Shown here: piece by piece, positions 1-8,105 of the stretch
How the letters are laid out: each line of letters starts with the position of its first letter
Position numbering within the stretch: the stretch's first letter is position 1
NCBI RefSeq assembly: GCF_001570985.1
Contig: NZ_BCSS01000039.1
Location: forward strand, 1 to 33,647
Source of the DNA: Janibacter limosus NBRC 16128
GTDB taxonomy: Bacteria > Actinomycetota > Actinomycetes > Actinomycetales > Dermatophilaceae
DNA length: 33,647 bases
Direction: 5' to 3'
Position numbers and translations under genes: made by a program
Notes under the pieces: generated by a model
The model's input: the letters and a program-made list of their open reading frames with translations, nothing else
The model's database searches: none
What the model was told of the DNA's origin: nothing

Positions 1-60
1 CACTTCGGGGGGCTGCTCGGAGCGGCATAGGTCGCGCTGTGCAGGCGAATCAAAAACTGA

Positions 61-105
61 GTGCCCCCGGCTGGAATCGAACCAGCGACACCTTCTTTAG
101 GAGAG
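61..105. repeat. attL, displaced 3' fragment of tRNA-Arg
   Basis: These 45 bp match 19666-19710 except for one base in the T-loop (left reads ggaatcg, right reads ggattcg). They cover the anticodon-stem-to-3'-end part of the tRNA on the minus strand but lack the 5' half, so this copy is not a functional tRNA. The chromosomal bases 1-60 to its left show nothing identifiable. Confidence 0.9.
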
Positions 106-422
106 CGCTCTGGGCGCTGGCCGGCTGGCTGGTCTCCCGGATCTATCGGGGGAACCGTGGCAACCGGGAGCGGTCGGAGAGGTCGTTCTCGACCGGTGTG
201 TGCCCATTTGGTGCCCACGGCAACGTTGTGGCCAGGAAGAGGCGCCGACCCGATAGCGGAGCACAAGAGCCGTCCGGAGTGGCCGGGTCAAGGGTGGCCG
301 TAGGCCATCGCGAAGCGACGCGCAGCGCCCTGGACGCGGTCCGGAGGCCGGCGGATGCTCAAGTGTCGGGTCGACTCCTCGGAGGACGCCCAAAGTATCT
401 ACCGGTCACTACTGTGATTGTC
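106..422. other. Left-end non-coding segment of the ICE
   Basis: No convincing gene lies in these 317 bp. The open frames that run through it are translations of the tRNA fragment and its flank. It holds the arm-like repeat at 199-217 and a short inverted repeat (TGGCC-GTA-GGCCA near 296). A TACTGT hexamer at 410-415 lies 7 bp before the ATG at 423 and could be the -10 element of a leaderless transcript, but no good -35 is visible. Confidence 0.5.
199..217. repeat. Candidate integrase/excisionase arm site, left end
   Basis: The sequence TGTGCCCATTTGGTGCCCA recurs at 19597-19615 with one difference, in the same orientation, just inside the opposite end of the element. Inside it GTGCCCA occurs twice with an 11-bp period, about one helical turn. 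Short direct repeats inside both att sites are what arm-type binding sites of tyrosine integrases look like. The role is inferred from position and symmetry only. Confidence 0.55.
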
Positions 423-854
423 ATGGCTCGTGCTAACAGTGACGAGGCGTACGTCCTCGATCTATGCGATCAGGTACTGGGGGAACGTAGCCGACGACAA
501 CACCGCTTCGACTGGCTGCTCGGGGACGTCGGTAAGAACGGGTCCGCCCGCCGGCTGCCCGTAGATGGTTACTGGCCAGGGTGCGGACTCGTTGTCGAGT
601 ACCGGGAACTGCAGCACGACCGCCCGACGGCTCATTTTGACAAGCCGGATCGTTTGACGGTCAGCGGTGTCCACCGAGGAATCCAACGAGCTATCTACGA
701 CGCGAGACGTGAAGAGTTGATCCCAGCGCACGGACTCCGCCTGGTGGTGGTGAAGCCGGCTGACTTGGACGCCGATGCTCGAGGCCGGCTGCGACGATCA
801 GCCGAGGCGGACTTGATTTCGCTGCATCGGCTGCTGGGAGTGGATCCCGGCTGA
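423..854 (+). CDS. Small Vsr/DUF559-like (PD-(D/E)XK-type) nuclease candidate
   Basis: This is a 143-residue protein of unknown role. The core reads VDGYWPGCGLVVEYRELQH around residues 45-63: an Asp followed by a hydrophobic strand and Glu-x-Arg, then a His. It is followed by a basic helix and a strand in GLRLVVVKPADL. That order resembles the Vsr/DUF559 branch of the PD-(D/E)XK nuclease fold, with Arg in place of the usual third-motif Lys. A GTG at 414 is in frame and could also start it; ATG 423 sits 7 bp after a possible -10 hexamer with no Shine-Dalgarno. The longer upstream frame runs through the tRNA fragment and is not believed. It is the first gene of the element and stands alone, so it may be cargo (defence or DNA processing). 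Nuclease activity is inferred. Confidence 0.6.
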   Translation: MARANSDEAYVLDLCDQVLGERSRRQHRFDWLLGDVGKNGSARRLPVDGYWPGCGLVVEYRELQHDRPTAHFDKPDRLTVSGVHRGIQRAIYDARREELIPAHGLRLVVVKPADLDADARGRLRRSAEADLISLHRLLGVDPG

Positions 855-898
855 CGCGCGGGGTGCGGTGGGGTGCGCGTAGGCGCGCCAGCGCCGGA

Positions 899-932
899 GC
901 GCGGGGTCCCCATCGCGGGGCCCCGCGCTTCT
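899..932 (+). terminator. Strong hairpin terminator after the 423-854 gene
   Basis: GCGCGGGG (899-906) pairs with CCCCGCGC (921-928). The stem continues with CCCC/GGGG around a 5-base loop and a single T bulge at 907. A short T-rich tail (TTCTTC) follows. It lies 45 bp after the stop of the nuclease-like gene and faces the convergent membrane gene. Confidence 0.7.
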
Positions 933-1068
933 TCGCGCCGGAGGCGCGCTTGAGTCAGTAGGGAAAGTCATCACACGAACCGAGGGGGTTGGAAAGGGCG
1001 ACGGATGCTGTCGAGCTACATCGGTCGCAGTTTTGTTGCCGCCGTTCGTGAGGTAGGGGCCAGCGGCC

Positions 1069-1851
1069 CTATACGTCGGTCCCCTCTTGGTCGTCTCGCG
1101 AGTCGCGAGGCTTTGCTGGCTGCCGCGACACGAACGTAGGGTTAAAAGGCCCTTCGCGGAGGTGGGCAGGAAGTCGTTGCACGAACGGCTTCAGTCCAAG
1201 ATAGGTGAGAAAGAGACCCACGATGAGTATCGATGGGCTTACAAGTTTCGGCAACGCCGATTGCGGTGACCACCCAATGACCGCAAACAGTCCGATAGTG
1301 AAAATTGGCAGTCCGAAGGAGAAGGCCCAAACGTAAAGATCTTGGTTGCGTGGTGCCGGCCTCGTGTCGGGGACGTTGCCCTGAAGAATTTCACTTTGGA
1401 TACGGGATCTTTCACTGAGTAGGTGTAGAACCCAGGTCAGCCCTATGGCGCACGGCACCACGACGGCAGGGAATAGGGCGGGAGGTACCCACGTCCCCTT
1501 CCCCTCGATGTCGCGCAGTTCGGCCACGTTTGAAGTTGCCCCTGCATTGTGCGCGGAAGCTGCCAACAGGGCGAGCAGTACTAGGGGAACACAAGCTACG
1601 AGGAGTAGGTGAACAGGGGAGACGTAGTCAGCCGCGATGATTTTCGCGATCACCTCGTCGCGGCGCTTTACCAGCGCATTCCTAGCGGCGGGCGCCAGGT
1701 CACGGCGATCGAGCAACTCACTTAGCGCCGACTGTCTGCGCTTGAGGCGCCCGCGAGCTGAGAAAGCTGCGAATACAACACCTCCGAATGACGACGCACC
1801 TCCGATTACCGCGACGAGGTCCTTGATCTCGGTTACCGTCCACGGCCCCAT
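1069..1851 (-). CDS. Membrane protein of unknown function
   Basis: A 260-residue protein starting MGPWTVTEIKDL. It has about four or five hydrophobic segments: one near residues 15-35 (VAVIGGASSFGGVVFAAFSA), one near 90-110 (HLLLVACVPLVLLALLAA), one near 130-150, one near 175-197 and one near 205-222. A basic, charged helix rich in RR and KRR lies between the first and second. The C-terminus is polar. I recognise no family. An in-frame start 30 bases upstream (1881) is possible. The ATG chosen overlaps the stop of an open frame to its right in a TGATG arrangement. It runs opposite to the flanking genes and is AT-richer than the secretion operon, so it may be cargo or an entry-exclusion-type protein; neither idea has direct support. 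Confidence 0.65.
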   Translation of the reverse strand: MGPWTVTEIKDLVAVIGGASSFGGVVFAAFSARGRLKRRQSALSELLDRRDLAPAARNALVKRRDEVIAKIIAADYVSPVHLLLVACVPLVLLALLAASAHNAGATSNVAELRDIEGKGTWVPPALFPAVVVPCAIGLTWVLHLLSERSRIQSEILQGNVPDTRPAPRNQDLYVWAFSFGLPIFTIGLFAVIGWSPQSALPKLVSPSILIVGLFLTYLGLKPFVQRLPAHLREGPFNPTFVSRQPAKPRDSRDDQEGTDV

Positions 1852-2262
1852 CAGGGAGTCATCACAGTGACGACACTGCACCGAGTCGCCGGGGGGAAGG
1901 TGTCGCCGAGAACCTCAATCGATTTGGCCACCGTGAATGCTCCTGCCGTGTGATCCGCGAGCGTGCCCTGAACTGTCCTGTCCGCGTAGCGGGCGGTGAC
2001 ACGCTCAACCGTACCGCCCGCTTCGTTACCGGTGGTAGCAGTGTCTGAGTTGATCCGCAGTGGGCCAGCTCGACTGTGGCGGAGAAGCGCCTGTGGACAA
2101 TCGCCTGCAGCGACCGTTGGCCTGTGGTGTCCTGAGTTGGCGGGCAGGATTCGTGGAACCAAAAGAGCGTTATTCGTGCGAAAGATGCGCAGTGCGCTGT
2201 GCGCTGCGTACGTTTGTGGTGTGCGGATAGTCCGCCACTGATCAGGAAGAGGAGTGGTTTTC
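1852..2262. other. Intergenic region ahead of the secretion operon; possible gene remnant or transfer-origin candidate
   Basis: These 411 bp hold no gene with a credible start. On the minus strand an open frame ends at 1851 and reads like real coding (residues such as TVERVTARYADRTVQGTLAD), but has no ATG, GTG or TTG upstream of a late internal GTG, so it may be a 5'-truncated remnant. A 10-bp perfect inverted repeat, AGCGGGCGGT (1988-1997) and ACCGCCCGCT (2013-2022), has a 15-base loop. A shorter imperfect hairpin (GCGGA-TAG-TCCGC) lies at about 2223-2235, next to the secretion operon. The operon promoter must lie here but I cannot place it. Confidence 0.4.
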
Positions 2263-2538
2263 ATGTTGGGTTTGAACGTTACGTCTCGGGTTACTGCGGT
2301 GTCGGCGGACATCGTCAATACAGACGGGCTGAAGGGTGAGCTCTTCGGTCTGCTCGGCATCGGCATCATCGCGGTGGGTCTCGTTGCACTCTTCGCCTTC
2401 GGGACCAAGAAGTCGGGCGTACGCGACCTCCTATCGACTTTGGGAGGGGTTCTGATTGTCTTCCTCATCGTTGGTCTGGCCGGTCTCGTCGGCACTTCGA
2501 CCGGCCGCGAGATGGTCTCGGCCATCTTCAACTTCTGA
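2263..2538 (+). CDS. Small two-helix membrane protein, VirB2-like position and topology
   Basis: A 91-residue protein with a polar N-terminus and two hydrophobic helices (about 28-47 and 58-77) separated by a basic loop (GTKKSGVRD). ATG 2263 is chosen because the purine tract AGGAAGAGGAG (2244-2254) ends 8 bases before it; the GTG at 2254 lies inside that tract. It is the first gene of the secretion operon, directly before the VirB3-like gene, and its size and hairpin topology fit a VirB2-type pilin or channel subunit. Sequence similarity to a pilin cannot be asserted. Confidence 0.7.
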   Translation: MLGLNVTSRVTAVSADIVNTDGLKGELFGLLGIGIIAVGLVALFAFGTKKSGVRDLLSTLGGVLIVFLIVGLAGLVGTSTGREMVSAIFNF

Positions 2539-2549
2539 GGTGGGCAGCC

Positions 2550-2888
2550 GTGCGACTGACGACGGACGACCGCGTATGGCGGTTCCAGGGACGACTCGTC
2601 GAGGTGGACGGGATCGAGATTCCTATGCACCCGCGCTACGTGGCCGTGTTCATTTGGCTGGTTCTCGCTCCGGTTCTGGCGCTGGTCTTCTCGCCTCTGG
2701 GGTGGTTCCTCGCGGCCGTCTCTGGAGCGGTCTTCGGCGGAATTTGTTCTTGGGTCCTGGCCGACTTCGTCACTGGTGACGTCCCGTTCGGCGCATGGGT
2801 CCGGATCATCCGATCAGAGCTGACGACGCGGCGACGGTACCGCCGTGACCGGCTCGACCAAGACGCGAAGGTGGGTGACCTGCGATGA
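2550..2888 (+). CDS. VirB3/PrgI-like T4SS membrane protein
   Basis: A 112-residue protein. It has a polar N-terminus ending in MHPRYVAVF, two adjacent hydrophobic helices (about 31-48 and 52-72), and a basic C-terminus. PrgI/VirB3 family members have this size and helix pair and lie directly upstream of virB4, as here. They anchor the VirB4 ATPase at the membrane. The GTG start has a GAGGTGG purine stretch upstream. The last four bases overlap the virB4 start (ATGA at 2885-2888), which implies translational coupling. Confidence 0.75.
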   Translation: MRLTTDDRVWRFQGRLVEVDGIEIPMHPRYVAVFIWLVLAPVLALVFSPLGWFLAAVSGAVFGGICSWVLADFVTGDVPFGAWVRIIRSELTTRRRYRRDRLDQDAKVGDLR

Positions 2889-5518
2889 AGTTTGCAAAGT
2901 CGAAGGAAGCAATGGGCCGGGGCCTCGATGTGTCATTGCCGAAGTCGTATGACTGGCAGCTGACCGGGGTCTCGGGGCACGTCACGACCGCACGCGGCGA
3001 GGTGCGCGCCTGGTACGTGCTACGAGAGGTCGACTGGGAGTTCCTGTCCACCGACCAGCGGGAAGCGCACATTCACAACGCCGCTCGGGTGCTCACGGGC
3101 CTTGGCGGCCGCACGGTTCATGAGCGGGTGTCCTCGATGCCTTTCGCGGCGTCGATGTGGGCTGCGGCTCTGGATGCTGGTACTCCGAGCCCGGTCGACG
3201 AGGCGGCATGGCGCGACTATTTGGCTGGCGGTCAAAGGGTGCTGGCCTCGCGGTCGCTCTCTGCGACTCCGGTCCTGTGGGGCGTCTCGGTTGGGAACGA
3301 GTCAACGGTGGCGCAGATGCTCTCCGGGCTTCGTGGCGGCGACCGCGCAGGTCGTGCCGCGTCCCGGATGAGTACGGACATCGAGAACCTCGATGCGCTC
3401 ATGGAGTCGCTGGGCCGGCCGGCCACGCAGCGCGAGGTGGAATGGCTGGTCGCCAGATCACGCGGTCTCGGACTGCCCAACCCATCGCCGTCATGGGCCG
3501 CAGGAGCTGAGCCGGTGGACGTCTTCGACCTGGCCGGCGTGATGGATCAGGTCGAGGTCCACCCCGGTCCCATCGGATCGCGCACCCTGCGCCTGGTCGG
3601 GGCCCCGGATCGCTCGAGGACGGTCGACCCCGTGGAGACGCATCTGGCCGTGCTGTCGATGGCTCGCATGGAGGATCGCTCCATCCCAGAGACCTCCCCA
3701 CCGTGGGCGGCCTATGCGCGCCGCTACGGAGGCTTCGAGATGTCCGCGCACTTCGTCGTGCGGGACGGGCGAGGAGCTGCCAAGGATGTGGAGAAGCGAT
3801 TGCAACTGATCCACGACCAGAAGGACCAATTCCAGCGCGTGGACTCGCGTATGGAGCCGCCCATGCTCGGACAGGCGCACCGGGCGGCGCGCTCGATGAA
3901 GCACGAGATGGAGGAGGGCTACGGCACCGAGTCCACCCGCGTCTACGCCTACGTCCGGTTCGCTGTGGCCGCCCCGACGAGCAAGGCGGCCCTGGAGCGG
4001 GCTCAAGGTTTGATCAAGCACTACGAGGCCGAGCGGATCGACCTGAAGTTCATGCGCAACGTCGAGGGCGCCTACCGGGAGTTCGTGCCCGGTGAGAGCA
4101 TCTCGACGACTGCTCACCTTCGGCACATGCCGGTGGTGACATATGCAGCAGGGCTGCCGAACGTGTCCAGCCGACTGGGCGATCGCGAAGGCCACCTGAT
4201 CGGCTCAACAGTCGGAGCCGGTGGCCACCCCTTCATCTGGGACATGCACCAGGGCATGGAGCAGTTCTCCCGGTCTGGCCTCACGCCCTTGGTTTCTGGT
4301 CTCGGCGGCGGGAAGTCCACGCTGATGGGGCTCTTCGCGGCGTTGGAAACGCTGTCGAACGTCTCAACGACGGTCTTCGACCCGTCAGGTCCGTTGGCGC
4401 GGATCACGAAGTGGGCGCCCATCGAGCATGTGTCGAGCGCGTTGAACCTGCTCGACGCTGCAGAGGGGACGTTGTCTCCCTTCGGCGTGGTGGTGGATCC
4501 GACCTCGGAGTCGATCGAGGCAGATGACGCGGTGCAGGAGAAGCTTCGGACGCTGGCCACGCGGCGGGAGCGGACCGACTACCTCGGGCAGAAGTGGCAG
4601 GACGCCCGGCAGGTGGCTCGGATGGAGCGCACGGCGCTGGCTCTGGACGCGATGCGCAGCATCCTTCCCGAGGGGGTCATGTCCGGGTCGATGACCGAGG
4701 TCCTTCTATCGCGAGCTCTGTCGCAGCAGGAGAGCACTCAGTACGGGTCGCTGGCGGACGTCGTCGAGTTGCTCGCGGACCGGTCGCTCTTTCCTGAGGA
4801 CATGGCCCGGACTCTGTACGAGAGCCTGCACCAGATGATGGATCATCCGCGTACGCGGTTGTTCTTCAACACGGGCTCGCCGGCGCAGTCCTCCGCACGC
4901 CTTCTGGTCATCACTCTTCCGGGCATGAGCCTGCCGAAGCAGGAGGCTGAGCGTTCGTCGTGGTCTGTCGATGAGCGACTGTCGGTGGCGGTGCTCAACC
5001 TCGCGGCGCAGTTTGCGTCGTCGCGGATCTACTCGGGTGGGATGAACGAGCGGAAGTTCGTCGGCCTGGACGAGGCGCACCGTCTGTCGGAGTGGGCCTC
5101 GGGTCGAAACCTCTTCGCGCGTCTCGAGCGAGACAGTCGGAAGTGGAACGCGCGCATCGTGACTAGCTCGCAGGACCGACACACGGCTCTGTCCGCGCAG
5201 TCGGCCTCGAAGGCGCTCATCAGTGATGCCTTCATCGGCGCCCTGGACGACCCGGACCAGCAGGAAGACGCCCTGCGTCTGATCGGGGTGAAGACCGGCG
5301 TCGGTTATGAACGCACCCTGGGCAACCTGCGGTCTCGCGAGGGGACTCCCGAGAGCGCGGAGTACCGCGACTTCGTCGCACGAATCAACGGCAAGGTCGG
5401 GCGATTCCGGGTGAACCGCGATCTTCTCCCAGGGCTCTGGGAGCTGCTGGACACCCGCCCCAAGGGCCTAGACCGCCGCAACGTCGGTGGCGTCGCCAGC
5501 GAACTGGAGTGGGTCTGA
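2885..5518 (+). CDS. VirB4/TraC/ConE-family conjugation ATPase
   Basis: An 877-residue protein that would power substrate transfer and assembly of the conjugation channel at the inner face of the membrane. The N-terminal half carries the VirB4-specific domain. A P-loop reads SGLGGGKST with Lys477, slightly degenerate at its first glycine, and a Walker B reads FVGLDEAHRL with Asp729/Glu730. The length is typical for Gram-positive VirB4/ConE proteins. It starts inside the VirB3 stop and ends in a TGATG overlap with the next gene, so it is the central cistron of the secretion operon. This is the clearest evidence that the element has a real T4SS beyond the single FtsK pump of classic AICEs. Confidence 0.92.
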   Translation: MKFAKSKEAMGRGLDVSLPKSYDWQLTGVSGHVTTARGEVRAWYVLREVDWEFLSTDQREAHIHNAARVLTGLGGRTVHERVSSMPFAASMWAAALDAGTPSPVDEAAWRDYLAGGQRVLASRSLSATPVLWGVSVGNESTVAQMLSGLRGGDRAGRAASRMSTDIENLDALMESLGRPATQREVEWLVARSRGLGLPNPSPSWAAGAEPVDVFDLAGVMDQVEVHPGPIGSRTLRLVGAPDRSRTVDPVETHLAVLSMARMEDRSIPETSPPWAAYARRYGGFEMSAHFVVRDGRGAAKDVEKRLQLIHDQKDQFQRVDSRMEPPMLGQAHRAARSMKHEMEEGYGTESTRVYAYVRFAVAAPTSKAALERAQGLIKHYEAERIDLKFMRNVEGAYREFVPGESISTTAHLRHMPVVTYAAGLPNVSSRLGDREGHLIGSTVGAGGHPFIWDMHQGMEQFSRSGLTPLVSGLGGGKSTLMGLFAALETLSNVSTTVFDPSGPLARITKWAPIEHVSSALNLLDAAEGTLSPFGVVVDPTSESIEADDAVQEKLRTLATRRERTDYLGQKWQDARQVARMERTALALDAMRSILPEGVMSGSMTEVLLSRALSQQESTQYGSLADVVELLADRSLFPEDMARTLYESLHQMMDHPRTRLFFNTGSPAQSSARLLVITLPGMSLPKQEAERSSWSVDERLSVAVLNLAAQFASSRIYSGGMNERKFVGLDEAHRLSEWASGRNLFARLERDSRKWNARIVTSSQDRHTALSAQSASKALISDAFIGALDDPDQQEDALRLIGVKTGVGYERTLGNLRSREGTPESAEYRDFVARINGKVGRFRVNRDLLPGLWELLDTRPKGLDRRNVGGVASELEWV

Positions 5519-7587
5519 TGCGGACCGTCTATCGAGTCGTTCTGTCCCTGCTCGCGGCGAGTCTTGGGACGTTCGTCCTTGGCGTGGCTCCGGCTGCTGC
5601 CGCTCCTGACCCCTTCGGCTGCGAGACCGCGCCTGTGGCCGAGTCGCCGGCTGATGGTCTGGGCGGATGGTTGCTCCCCCCTCCCGAGACTGCGCCGAAG
5701 CAGGTCGACCCGACTTCCGGCGCCAGTCTGCTGCAGAACCACGGCGTTGCTGGGCTGTCGTGGTTTTCCTTCGACGACGACTGCGACTTCGGCACTGGTG
5801 ATGTGACGGACAAGCCGGCTGAGGTCACGGACGGGATCGCGTCGACCGTCTTCCTTCCCGCGGTGCTCTCGGCGGGTGCGACGGTGTCGGCGGGGAACGC
5901 GTTTGGCAACCCCGACTGGTTGGACTTCCTCGACCCGGTCTTGCAGCACACGTCGACGGCCATGGCGAAGTCCTTCGCAGAACCGTTGATGCCGATGTTC
6001 ATCCTCGTCGCGGCGCTGTCGGCTCTGGTCTTCGCTGCTCGTCGACAGGTCAGCCAGACCCTGCGGGTGTTGGTCTTCGTGCTGATCGGTCTGTGTGTCG
6101 TCGGTCTGACCGTTGGTTGGCCGATCAAGGCATCGAAGGCGGCTGACGACACGGTGTCGGCGGTCGTGCTGACCGGGCAGAAGAACATCATCAGCGGCAA
6201 GGATGAGCCGCCGACCCAGGCGGACCGGGAGCAGCCTGGCGCCGTGTTTGTCGGGCCGCTGTACAAGGCTTTGGTCTGGGACGTGTGGCTGCGTGGCCAG
6301 CTCGGCTCGGATGACTCGGCCGTGGCGCAGAAGTACGGATATGAGCTGTACGCCTCCAGGACTCTGACTTACGCGGAGAAGGACCAGGTCAACCGTGACC
6401 CGAGCGGGGCCGGGAAGAAGATCTACGAGCAGAAGAAGAAGGACTTCAAGGAGGTCGCGTCGAAGATCAAGGACGAGGACCCGAGCGCCTACAACACGTT
6501 GACCAACTCCAACTTCGGTCAGCGAATGGGCCTGGCTATCGGCGGCTCGCTGGTCGCCCCCACGGCGTTCTCCCTTCCCTTCCTGGCCTTCGTGCTCCTG
6601 CTCCTGTGCTTCCTCTACTGGCGCTTCACCGTGATCCTGGGACCGATGCTGGGCGCCGTCATGGCGATGATGCCGTCCGTCGCTCGCTCAGTCGCCCGCA
6701 AGTTGGCCGCAGTGGCTCTCAACACCGTCATCTTTGGCCTGGGCGCTGCCGTATACATCGCCTTGGCCCGCTTCATCACCGAAGCCAACGAGATCCCCTT
6801 TGGCTGGCAATGCCTAGCGGTGGGGGTATTGACCCTCGTCGGGTGGATCGTCCTGCACCCGGTCAGAGCTCTGACGCGGTTCACGTCGTTGAACATGCCC
6901 GGTGCGGACGCTTCAGCTGCGCACGGAGTGGTCACGGTTGCCAAGACAGTCCTGACGATCGCAGCCGGCACAGCGCTCGGTGGTGCGGGTGACGACGAGG
7001 AAGAGGAGGGGGAAGAGGAAGAAGAAGGGAACGACAAGGAACAGTCCAAAGATGGTGGTGGCAAGCCCACACACCAGTGGAAGGACGACGACTCCGCTGA
7101 GACCGAGCGAGATGTCGACGAGGAGTCCTCCGAGAAGGATTCGGCGGACGAGCCCGGCGTCGCTGTGCAGCCTGCCGACTCGCCTACGTCGGCACCGATC
7201 ACACAGGACGTCCCCACCCAACTCGAGGTGGAGGAGGACGCCAGGGCTGAGCGCCCCCCTTCGCCCGTTGTTGTGACGGTCGATGACGTGCAGGTCGACG
7301 TGCCGAAGGGAGAGGACCCCAGCCCAATCGCGGAGGAGGGCCCCAACCTCGCGCCCGCGGTGCCCGTGGTCGTCATCGAGGACTCGTTGTCTGACCCGAT
7401 CGAGCAGGTGGTGTCCGCACAGGCAGCGCCATCCGATCCCATCCCGGCACGTTACGACGACGGCGCTGTGACTGAGGGCGGGCACGCCAACCCGGATGAG
7501 GCGGGATGGGTCTTCTACGACGCCTCCACGAAGACCTTCGTATCCAGCAATGGCCTCGAAGAGGTAGATCGGGGCGAAGCGTCGTGA
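5518..7587 (+). CDS. VirB6-like polytopic T4SS channel protein with acidic tail
   Basis: A 689-residue protein that begins with a signal-peptide-like segment ending in PAAAAP. An extracytoplasmic stretch follows, then hydrophobic segments near 158-176, 184-201, 350-385, 397-420 and 430-450. From about residue 490 the protein is highly charged and hydrophilic, opening with a tract of Glu residues (DEEEEGEEEEE). VirB6/ConG/TrsL-type proteins combine a polytopic core with a long soluble tail in this operon position. ATG 5518 overlaps the VirB4 stop, and the stop overlaps the next GTG. The acidic tail is long for the family and may be the cytoplasmic docking or spacer part. Confidence 0.8.
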   Translation: MRTVYRVVLSLLAASLGTFVLGVAPAAAAPDPFGCETAPVAESPADGLGGWLLPPPETAPKQVDPTSGASLLQNHGVAGLSWFSFDDDCDFGTGDVTDKPAEVTDGIASTVFLPAVLSAGATVSAGNAFGNPDWLDFLDPVLQHTSTAMAKSFAEPLMPMFILVAALSALVFAARRQVSQTLRVLVFVLIGLCVVGLTVGWPIKASKAADDTVSAVVLTGQKNIISGKDEPPTQADREQPGAVFVGPLYKALVWDVWLRGQLGSDDSAVAQKYGYELYASRTLTYAEKDQVNRDPSGAGKKIYEQKKKDFKEVASKIKDEDPSAYNTLTNSNFGQRMGLAIGGSLVAPTAFSLPFLAFVLLLLCFLYWRFTVILGPMLGAVMAMMPSVARSVARKLAAVALNTVIFGLGAAVYIALARFITEANEIPFGWQCLAVGVLTLVGWIVLHPVRALTRFTSLNMPGADASAAHGVVTVAKTVLTIAAGTALGGAGDDEEEEGEEEEEGNDKEQSKDGGGKPTHQWKDDDSAETERDVDEESSEKDSADEPGVAVQPADSPTSAPITQDVPTQLEVEEDARAERPPSPVVVTVDDVQVDVPKGEDPSPIAEEGPNLAPAVPVVVIEDSLSDPIEQVVSAQAAPSDPIPARYDDGAVTEGGHANPDEAGWVFYDASTKTFVSSNGLEEVDRGEAS

Positions 7588-8105
7588 AGCGCAAGGGACA
7601 GATCGTGCGAGGCGCGCTCGTGGTCCTCGCTGTCGTAGCTGCGGTGATCGTGACGCGGGTGATGCCTCACGAGGAACAAGGACTGGCGACGCCGCCTTCG
7701 CAGTCAGGCGGGCAGTCCAGCTCATCCATTCCGATCGTGGCCTCGTCGAGGTCGTCGCACGGCGCTGTGAAGGGGGCGACCACCGCTCTGTGGGAGAAGA
7801 CAGCGCAGTCGTTCATCAGTCGCTACGACAACACCAACGGTGGCCGACGCGCGTGGTTGAAGCGGCTTCGTCCTGTGGTGAGCGATGACGTGTACGAGGG
7901 TCTGAAGAGCGTCCAACTGGAGAACCTGCCGACAGGATCCTTCGGCGCTGGTGAAGTCGCTTCCCGTGCTGAGGTCGGGGGCAAGATGCGGTTTCCCTTG
8001 CGCGGCGGGTCGATCGGCGGAGTGGACGTCACGGTTTCCGTCGCGGATGAAGGAACCTTGCGCGTGACCGGCTTTGTCCCGGTCTCAGGACAAGAGGTGT
8101 CCTGA
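7584..8105 (+). CDS. VirB8/TcpC-like single-pass conjugation protein
   Basis: A 173-residue protein with one N-terminal membrane helix (about 8-24), a Ser/Gly-rich linker, and a C-terminal alpha/beta region of about 115 residues. It starts at GTG 7584, overlapping the previous stop, and ends overlapping the next ATG (TGATG). The topology (short cytoplasmic end, one helix, one NTF2-like-sized outer domain) and operon position fit VirB8/TcpC/ConB assembly proteins, although TcpC proteins of Firmicutes normally carry two such domains. Assignment rests on topology and context, not on a recognised motif. Confidence 0.65.
   Translation: MKRKGQIVRGALVVLAVVAAVIVTRVMPHEEQGLATPPSQSGGQSSSSIPIVASSRSSHGAVKGATTALWEKTAQSFISRYDNTNGGRRAWLKRLRPVVSDDVYEGLKSVQLENLPTGSFGAGEVASRAEVGGKMRFPLRGGSIGGVDVTVSVADEGTLRVTGFVPVSGQEVS

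Noticed and set aside
39-422. Open frames across the left att site (for example one beginning at 61 with PPAGIEPATPSLGE)
   Set aside because: These residues are the familiar translation of a tRNA 3' half. The gene proper begins at 423.
1054-1071. GGGCC-AGC-GGCCC hairpin at the end of the membrane gene as a terminator
   Set aside because: The stem is only five base pairs, overlaps the stop codon and has no T tail.
1851-2630. Minus-strand 259-codon frame
   Set aside because: Its first half is antisense to the VirB2-like gene, and its second half has no usual start codon. At most a remnant near 1851-2080 is real.
6913-7725. Minus-strand long frames opposite the VirB6-like tail
   Set aside because: They are antisense shadows of GC-rich coding sequence; the plus strand has the overlapping start/stop chain and membrane segments.
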